A stretch of 36,559 nucleotides of DNA from an uncultured Clostridia bacterium (GTDB lineage Bacteria > Bacillota > Clostridia > Christensenellales > Borkfalkiaceae). Shown here piece after piece: positions 32,162 to 36,559 of this stretch. The notes under the pieces were generated by a model that was given only the letters and a program-made list of their open reading frames with translations, was not told where the DNA came from and made no database searches. The stretch's first letter is position 1; each line of letters opens with the position of its first letter. The translations under genes and the position numbers were made by a program. The stretch spans positions 1 through 36,559 of the forward strand of contig CANREM010000016.1 in the NCBI GenBank assembly GCA_947629675.1. The letters are read 5' to 3'.

Positions 32162-32362
32162 CTAATATACTCCGAAGATCTCCTGTATCGTCTTGAAGAG
32201 GTCGCCGATCATCGTCACGGCGACGGTGAGCGCGATGACAAGCCCCACGATGGAGACGACGGTCGCGACGTCGTCGCGGTCCGAGCGTTTCAGGATCTGG
32301 CAGACGACGGTGATAATGATCCCGATGGCTGCCAGTTTGAAGATGATGGAAATATCGATCAT
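32162..32362 (-). CDS. spoIIIAC: Stage III sporulation protein AC
   Basis: A 66-residue, two-helix membrane protein close to the Bacillus length (68). IFKLAAIGIIITVVCQILK and SIVGLVIALTVAVTMIGDLFKTI match the family. The ATG at 32362 overlaps the spoIIIAB stop (ATGA); the frame extends upstream without start signals. Confidence 0.92.
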   Translation of the reverse strand: MIDISIIFKLAAIGIIITVVCQILKRSDRDDVATVVSIVGLVIALTVAVTMIGDLFKTIQEIFGVY

Positions 32363-32826
32363 ATGATTAGGATGACGATGGCAAGCCCTGCAAGAAGGCC
32401 GAGCTTGAGATAGAGCGAACTTCTTGCCTTGCACTCCTTTTCGGAGGAGGTCTTTTTGTCGGAGAGATATTGCTTTTTGGCGGCAAAGAAATCGTGTTGG
32501 GAAAGAGAATCCCCCTTCCCGAGCATCGCAAAATAATCGGAAAGGTCCGCCCGCTCCTCCTTTGTGAGGAAGGAAAGTTTCAAGGAAATGCTCCTCTTCT
32601 CGGCGAACTCTTTCAGAAGTTTTGCAAATTCCCCGCTGTATTCATAGGCGGAGAGAAATTCGCGGATAGGCTTTCTGGCATAGGAGAGTTCGGCAAGATA
32701 CCTTGCGTTGAATGCCTCGAACTGTGCAAAAAACTTCTTGCGCGAGCGGTACTTGTTGGCCGCCAGATATCCGAGCAGGATACAGAAGGCGATGATGAGT
32801 CCGCTCAATAAAAATCTAATCCACAT
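32359..32826 (-). CDS. spoIIIAB: Stage III sporulation protein AB
   Basis: A 155-residue protein with a membrane helix at each end (about 5-25 and 138-155) and a helical cytoplasmic middle. Its overall shape resembles the type II secretion protein F family, as SpoIIIAB does, and its place between AA and AC supports the call. Its ATG overlaps spoIIIAA by 11 nt. Confidence 0.88.
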   Translation of the reverse strand: MWIRFLLSGLIIAFCILLGYLAANKYRSRKKFFAQFEAFNARYLAELSYARKPIREFLSAYEYSGEFAKLLKEFAEKRSISLKLSFLTKEERADLSDYFAMLGKGDSLSQHDFFAAKKQYLSDKKTSSEKECKARSSLYLKLGLLAGLAIVILII

Positions 32827-33652
32827 GCTCCCCCTCGCTTCCCCTTATTTCCCCGATCTCTCCGAGACCGTTTAAGATGACATAGTACGTAAAGAGCTTC
32901 TTCGGCACGTCCTCATACCTCTTCAAATGGGCGGAGGCGAGGACGTTTATCCCCGCAAGGATCGCCCGCTCCACCGCCGCATAGTCCCCGGGCAGAAGTT
33001 CGTCCGTCACGATAAGCTCCGGCCGCATGGCGCGGATGCCTGCCGTGAATGCCGTCATCTTGTCCGCAAAACGGATGACGTCCGCCGTCTCCCCGAGTTC
33101 CCCCGCCGAAAGTTCCCCGCGCTCGTCGCTCACGAGGATGTTGCAATGCGTCCTCTCGCTCACGAGGCGGGCAAGGTCGCGGAGGATGGTCGTCTTGCCC
33201 TCCCCGGGCGGAGCGAGGATGAGGACGGAGGCAAGCCCTTCCGCCATGCACCTTGCAAAGATCTCCTCGGCGCATCCGCGGATCTCATGCGGGATGCGGA
33301 TGCAGAGCGAAGTCACATCGCGGACGGAATGCACCGCCCCCTTTTCATAGACGAAGGTCCCTGCGATCCCGATGCGCTCCCCGCATTTTCCCGTCACGAA
33401 TCCGCGCCTGAGCTGATTTTCCACTGCATAGACGGAGTACCCGCACGCCGCAAGCAGCGTCTCCTCCACCTCTTGGGCGGAGGGCCTCAACGCCTCCCCC
33501 GCACCGCAAACGCCCCGCTCGCCGAGAAAGAGGAACACGCCTCCCACATTGGCGGAAAGAGGCTTGTCCGCCCGGATCCGAAGTTCGTACAAGCGGTTGA
33601 GGTTCACATGGCGCACGGCGGAAAGGAGGCGCGGCGGCAGGAATTCAAGCAC
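32816..33652 (-). CDS. spoIIIAA: Stage III sporulation protein AA, secretion-type ATPase
   Basis: A 278-residue ATPase of the type II/IV secretion class, thought to power the SpoIIIA-SpoIIQ channel. Walker A is PPGEGKTT at 148-155 and a Walker-B-like ELIVTDELL lies near 212. The N-terminal LEFLPPRL is family-typical. The only in-frame start is GTG at 33652, since a stop codon lies just upstream; it lacks a Shine-Dalgarno and is 5 nt from the -10 box, so translation may be leaderless. It begins the eight-gene spoIIIA operon, all overlapping or nearly so. Confidence 0.93.
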   Translation of the reverse strand: MLEFLPPRLLSAVRHVNLNRLYELRIRADKPLSANVGGVFLFLGERGVCGAGEALRPSAQEVEETLLAACGYSVYAVENQLRRGFVTGKCGERIGIAGTFVYEKGAVHSVRDVTSLCIRIPHEIRGCAEEIFARCMAEGLASVLILAPPGEGKTTILRDLARLVSERTHCNILVSDERGELSAGELGETADVIRFADKMTAFTAGIRAMRPELIVTDELLPGDYAAVERAILAGINVLASAHLKRYEDVPKKLFTYYVILNGLGEIGEIRGSEGEHVD

Positions 33653-33657
33653 GTTTT

Positions 33658-33689
33658 ACTATATGGGAGAGCGGATGAAATTATGAAAC
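33658..33689 (-). promoter_or_regulatory. Sigma-E-type promoter of the spoIIIA operon
   Basis: On the minus strand CATATAGT (33658-33665) closely fits the sigma-E -10 CATACANT, and ATA in TTTCATAATTT (33679-33689) lies 16 nt upstream, as in Bacillus sigma-E promoters. spoIIIA is sigma-E-dependent in Bacillus. The -10 box ends 5 nt before the GTG start. Confidence 0.75.
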
Positions 33690-33761
33690 CTTGTCCGAAA
33701 GCCGTTTATTCCTCATTTTTTACAAAAAATTGAAGTCAAGCAAAAATATCTCTGATTTTTC

Positions 33762-33791
33762 TTTACATTTGCATGATAAAACTGTTATAAT
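33762..33791 (+). promoter_or_regulatory. Sigma-A type promoter of the SDR/oxoamine synthase unit
   Basis: TTTACA (33762-33767) and TATAAT (33786-33791) are 18 nt apart, with GAGG and the ATG at 33818 downstream. It diverges from the spoIIIA promoter, about 100 bp away. Confidence 0.75.
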
Positions 33792-33817
33792 AAAGTAATC
33801 TTGTAAAGAGGTCGGAT

Positions 33818-34600
33818 ATGGCGAAGGTAGTTATCGTAACGGGTGCTTCGAGCGGGATCGGTCTTGCCACGGCACATCGGCTCGCAAACAAGGGATACAA
33901 GGTCTACGGACTTGCACGCCGCCCCTTTTCGGATGAACTGTTCGAATGTATGCAGGCGGACGTCAACGACCTCGCCTCCGTCGAGGCGGTCTTCGAGGCC
34001 GTCTATGAGAGGGAAAAGCACATCGACGCCGTCGTCAACAATGCGGGAATGGGTATCGCGGGCGCGGTCGAATATGCCGAGAAGGAGAGTATCCAACGCA
34101 TCTTCGATACCAACCTCACCTCCCTTGTGAAGATCTCTTCCGTCGCCCTGAAGTATCTCAAGGAGACGAAGGGCAATCTTGTGAACATCGGCTCCGTCGC
34201 GGGCGAACTTCCCATCCCCTTCCAGAGCTGCTATTCCGCAACCAAGGCGGGCGTTCTCAATTTCTCCCTTGCACTTGACGGGGAAGTGAGAAGGTTCGGC
34301 GTGAAGGTGACCGTCGTCCAGCCGGGCGATACAAAGACGGGCTTTACGGCTGCCCGCGTTATCGAGGGCGGCGAAGAGGGCTATAACGGCAAGATCGGCC
34401 GCTCCATCCGCCGCATGGAACACGACGAGCAGAACGGCAAAAGTCCCGATACCGTCGCAAAGGCGGTGGAAAAGGCACTTCGCCGCAAACATCCCCCCTT
34501 GAAGATCACGGTCGGCGGGCAGTACAAGCTCTTTGTGGGGCTGAAAAAAATGCTTCCGACCCGCTTTGTGAACTTTATTTTAAGAAAATTGTATGCGTGA
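33818..34600 (+). CDS. Short-chain dehydrogenase/reductase, possibly a ketosphinganine-type reductase
   Basis: A 260-residue classical SDR. The NAD(P)-binding TGASSGIG is at 8-15, NNAG at 74-77, and the catalytic Ser126, Tyr139 and Lys143 (YxxxK) are in place. Arg at 34-35 in the turn after the second strand hints at NADPH preference. A C-terminal hydrophobic/basic patch (KLFVGLKKMLPTRFVNFIL) may touch the membrane. It is followed 11 nt later by an alpha-oxoamine synthase; if that enzyme is a serine palmitoyltransferase, this SDR could reduce the 3-keto group of the product. Other substrates are possible; the pairing is inference. Confidence 0.85.
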   Translation: MAKVVIVTGASSGIGLATAHRLANKGYKVYGLARRPFSDELFECMQADVNDLASVEAVFEAVYEREKHIDAVVNNAGMGIAGAVEYAEKESIQRIFDTNLTSLVKISSVALKYLKETKGNLVNIGSVAGELPIPFQSCYSATKAGVLNFSLALDGEVRRFGVKVTVVQPGDTKTGFTAARVIEGGEEGYNGKIGRSIRRMEHDEQNGKSPDTVAKAVEKALRRKHPPLKITVGGQYKLFVGLKKMLPTRFVNFILRKLYA

Positions 34601-34611
34601 GAGGTCATACT

Positions 34612-35796
34612 ATGAAAGATCTGTTTGAAAAAACTTTAGGGGAACACAACTATGACACGGCAAGACGTGCCAACATTTACCCCTACTTCCACGAGCTTAC
34701 CTCGGGCCAGAACACTGTCGTCAAGATCGAAGGCAAGCGCACGATCATGATCGGCTCCAACAACTATCTCGGCCTTACTTCCAATCCGGAAGTCATCGAG
34801 GCGGGCATCGAAGGGCTGAAAAAGTACGGCTCCGGCTGTTCGGGTTCCCGCTTTCTGAACGGCACCCTCGACATCCACAAAAAACTCGAGGACGAGCTTG
34901 CGGCATTTTTACATAAGGAAGCGGTCATGACCTTCTCGACGGGCTTCCAATCAAATCTCGGCATCATCTCCGCCATCGTCGGCATGCACGACTATGTCCT
35001 CTGCGATAAGGAGAATCACGCCTCCATCTACGACGGCTGCCGTTTGAGCTATGGCAGAATGCTCCGCTACAACCACGCCGATATGGAGGATCTCGAAAAG
35101 AAGCTCCAAGCCGTTCCCGAAGAATGCGGCGCACTCATCGTCACCGACGGCGTGTTCAGCATGAGCGGCGACATCTGCAAATTGCCCGAGATCGTCGCCC
35201 TTGCAAAGAAGTACGGCGCGCGCGTCATGGTGGACGACGCCCACGGCCTCGGCGTCCTCGGCGAACACGGCAGAGGCACAGCGGAATATTTCGGCCTCGA
35301 GGACGAGGTGGACATCTACATGGGCACCTTCTCGAAGTCGCTCGCGAGCCTCGGCGGCTACATGGCCTCCACCAAGCGGGTCATCGACTTCGTCAAGCAC
35401 ACCTCCCGCCCCTACATCTTCAGCGCGAGCATCACCCCCGCCTCCGTGCAGAGTGCGCGGAAGGCCTTGGAGATCCTCATCCGCGAGCCGGAACGCGTCA
35501 AGGCACTCAACGAGATCGGCGACTACATGAGAAAGAAGCTGGACGAGGCCCACATCAAGTACATTCCCGCGACGACGCCCATCGTCTCCATCTACACATA
35601 TGAGGACGAAAAGGCGTTCATGGCGTGCAAACTGCTTTTGGAGCGCGGCGTCTACGTCAACCCCGTCATCACCCCCGCCACCCCCGTCGGCAAGGCACTC
35701 ATCCGCACGAGCTACTCCGCAACGCACAAGCACGAGGAGATCGACGAGGCCGTCGAAAAGATCAGAGAAGTCTGGGACATCCTCGAAATCAAGTAA
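34612..35796 (+). CDS. Alpha-oxoamine synthase, serine-palmitoyltransferase-like
   Basis: A 394-residue PLP enzyme of the family that condenses an amino acid with an acyl-CoA (SPT, KBL, BioF, HemA). The PLP Lys is K242 in GTFSKSLASLGG; H136 (ENHAS), D208 and H211 (DDAHG) are the PLP contacts. From memory, NIYPYFHELTS near the start, GCSGSRFLNGTLDIH and ITPATPVGKALIRTSYSATH look closer to Bacteroides serine palmitoyltransferase than to KBL or BioF, so sphingoid-base synthesis is a reasonable guess; glycine C-acetyltransferase is the main alternative. The ATG at 34612 is used rather than GTG at 34597 because AGAGG lies 7 nt before it. Confidence 0.82.
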   Translation: MKDLFEKTLGEHNYDTARRANIYPYFHELTSGQNTVVKIEGKRTIMIGSNNYLGLTSNPEVIEAGIEGLKKYGSGCSGSRFLNGTLDIHKKLEDELAAFLHKEAVMTFSTGFQSNLGIISAIVGMHDYVLCDKENHASIYDGCRLSYGRMLRYNHADMEDLEKKLQAVPEECGALIVTDGVFSMSGDICKLPEIVALAKKYGARVMVDDAHGLGVLGEHGRGTAEYFGLEDEVDIYMGTFSKSLASLGGYMASTKRVIDFVKHTSRPYIFSASITPASVQSARKALEILIREPERVKALNEIGDYMRKKLDEAHIKYIPATTPIVSIYTYEDEKAFMACKLLLERGVYVNPVITPATPVGKALIRTSYSATHKHEEIDEAVEKIREVWDILEIK

Positions 35797-35804
35797 ATTT
35801 GAGA

Positions 35805-35827
35805 AGTACTATTTCACATATAGTACC
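35805..35827. repeat. Recurring 23-bp palindrome, intergenic copy F
   Basis: AGTACTAT and its complement arm TATAGTAC flank TTCACA. It matches the palindrome at 19 of 23 positions and lies just after the oxoamine synthase stop codon, before the terminator. Confidence 0.5.
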
Positions 35828-35860
35828 GAAATTATAGCTGATATTTGAAGGATAACTCTT

Positions 35861-35888
35861 AAGGCAGGGCAAAATAGCCCTGCCTTTT
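35861..35888 (+). terminator. Rho-independent terminator after the oxoamine synthase
   Basis: AAGGCAGGGC (35861-35870) pairs perfectly with GCCCTGCCTT (35877-35886) around AAAATA, and TT plus a T-rich stretch follow. Confidence 0.85.
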
Positions 35889-35890
35889 CG

Positions 35891-35919
35891 GTATTTTACT
35901 TTTGCTTGAGACATACTTT
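35891..35919 (+). promoter_or_regulatory. Possible sigma-E-like promoter of the SLT gene
   Basis: CATACTTT (35912-35919) fits the sigma-E -10 box at 7 of 8 positions, and GTATTTT (35891-35897) 14 nt upstream is a weak -35. The ATG at 35928 is 8 nt past the -10 box with no Shine-Dalgarno. A vegetative reading (TTTACT, 18 nt, TTTAAT) is also possible. Confidence 0.4.
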
Positions 35920-35927
35920 TTAATGCG

Positions 35928-36455
35928 ATGGTAAGACGGATTTGGATCGGAATATTCTGTGCGGCCCTTACGGCCGCTCTATGCGTCTCGGCCTTTTTTG
36001 CCGTCCGCGCCCGCTTCCCCCGCCCGCACTTGGATGTTGTCGAAGATAGCGGCGTCGACCCCTCCCTCGTCTATGCGATGATGAAGGCGGAGAGCGGCTT
36101 CGACGAGAAGGCGCAAAGCCGCGCGGGAGCTGTCGGCCTCATGCAGCTCCTCCCCTCCACCGCCCGGTTTATCTGCATGCGGAACAGCGTTCCCTTCGAC
36201 GAGGAAAAGCTCTTTGATGGGAACTATAATACAAGGCTCGGAACGCTCTATATCCGTTATCTTTCGAAGAAATTTCCCGTCATGGACACGATGCTCGCCG
36301 CCTACAATGCGGGAGAAGGCGTCGTCTCCGACTGGCTGTCGGACGAAAATTTATCAAAGGACGGCACAACGCTTTCCCGCATTCCCTACCCCGAGACCGC
36401 CCGCTATTTGAAAAAAGTAAAAAATTTTAAGAAAATCTATGAAATTTTATATTGA
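35928..36455 (+). CDS. Membrane-anchored SLT-family lytic transglycosylase
   Basis: A 175-residue protein with a signal/anchor helix at about 5-26 and a soluble-lytic-transglycosylase (Slt70-like) domain. Catalytic E55 is in MMKAESGFDEKAQSRAGAVG, followed by GLMQLLPSTA and AAYNAGEG, the three family motifs. It cleaves peptidoglycan glycan strands to 1,6-anhydro ends in the cell wall. Short single-domain versions are frequent in Clostridia. If its promoter is sigma-E-like, it could act in sporulation, for instance in engulfment; that is inference. No other gene follows before the tRNA. Confidence 0.9.
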   Translation: MVRRIWIGIFCAALTAALCVSAFFAVRARFPRPHLDVVEDSGVDPSLVYAMMKAESGFDEKAQSRAGAVGLMQLLPSTARFICMRNSVPFDEEKLFDGNYNTRLGTLYIRYLSKKFPVMDTMLAAYNAGEGVVSDWLSDENLSKDGTTLSRIPYPETARYLKKVKNFKKIYEILY

Positions 36456-36461
36456 TATTTG

Positions 36462-36490
36462 TTGACTTTTTTTTGCGGATGCGCTATGAT
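36462..36490 (+). promoter_or_regulatory. Promoter of tRNA-Leu
   Basis: TTGACT (36462-36467) and TATGAT (36485-36490) are 17 nt apart, and the tRNA begins 15 nt after. Confidence 0.8.
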
Positions 36491-36504
36491 AAATAAGCTG
36501 TCAA

Positions 36505-36559
36505 GCGGTCGTGGCGGAATTGGCAGACGCGCAAGACTAAGGATCTTGTGGGATGACCG
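36505..36559 (+). tRNA. tRNA-Leu(AAG), 5' part, cut by the window end
   Basis: GCGGTCG acceptor arm, the class-II D arm (GGCGGAATTGGCAGACGC), and an anticodon stem CAAGA/TCTTG around the loop CTAAGGA, giving anticodon AAG. The long variable arm begins (TGGGATGACCG) and the window ends there, so the T arm and 3' end are not seen. A34 would have to be deaminated to inosine by TadA to read CTC and CTT well; bacteria usually use GAG here. Confidence 0.88.

Overview
The window reads as a chromosomal segment of a spore-forming, strictly anaerobic Firmicute of the class Clostridia. Evidence: a complete spoIIIA operon (AA to AH), spoIVB, a class III oxygen-sensitive ribonucleotide reductase (nrdDG) with no aerobic enzyme in sight, WhiA, a DUF1540 mini-protein, AhrC-type ArgR, and strong Shine-Dalgarno and sigma-A-type promoter signals. 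The DNA is GC-rich for a Clostridium, so an uncultured gut-type lineage (for example near Christensenellales) is my guess; no rRNA or marker here settles it. Most genes lie on the minus strand.

Layout. 1-1,340: an accessory, AT-richer end with a DinB-like gene, a small orphan ORF with its own promoter and terminator, and then (1,350-1,840) a 232-bp tandem direct repeat full of palindromes. 1,963-7,435: an NSUN-type RNA methyltransferase, a flavodoxin, two COG0523 (CobW-like) GTPases (one fused to an OB-like domain, one with a huge His/Asp tract), an M29 aminopeptidase, and nrdG. 7,448-9,790: nrdD behind a consensus promoter and two NrdR boxes. 9,867-19,012: pfkB-family kinase, pfkA, dnaE, whiA, PHP hydrolase, murB, and a solute-binding-like protein. 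19,211-19,982: DUF1540 gene, then rplI on the plus strand.

20,059-33,652 is the classical Firmicute block spoIIIAA-AH / yqhY / nusB / folD / ispA / dxs / tlyA / nadK / argR / recN / spoIVB, all on the minus strand and tightly overlapping. It is compressed: accBC, xseAB and spo0A, usually found in this string in Bacillus and many Clostridia, are not at their places, and SpoIVB has an atypical tail. Divergent from spoIIIAA (33,818-35,796) is a two-gene unit, an SDR reductase plus a serine-palmitoyltransferase-like alpha-oxoamine synthase, which together could make a sphingoid-type base or another amino-ketone/alcohol. Then come an SLT lytic transglycosylase and the 5' part of a tRNA-Leu with anticodon AAG.

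The most unusual signals are not genes. (1) A 23-bp near-perfect palindrome (inverted half-sites AGTACTATGTC around one A/T) recurs inside dxs, inside spoIIIAE, over the aminopeptidase promoter, and after the oxoamine synthase, with half-sites at spoIIIAH and in spoIIIAA; where coding, it is spelled with codons that look uncommon for these genes. (2) nadK, spoIIIAA and the SLT gene have promoters whose -10 box ends 5-8 nt before the start codon and no Shine-Dalgarno, as if made as leaderless mRNAs; the last two promoters resemble sigma-E sites. (3) The tRNA-Leu(AAG) implies an A34-to-inosine expansion. All functional calls come from reading motifs by eye; no database search was possible.
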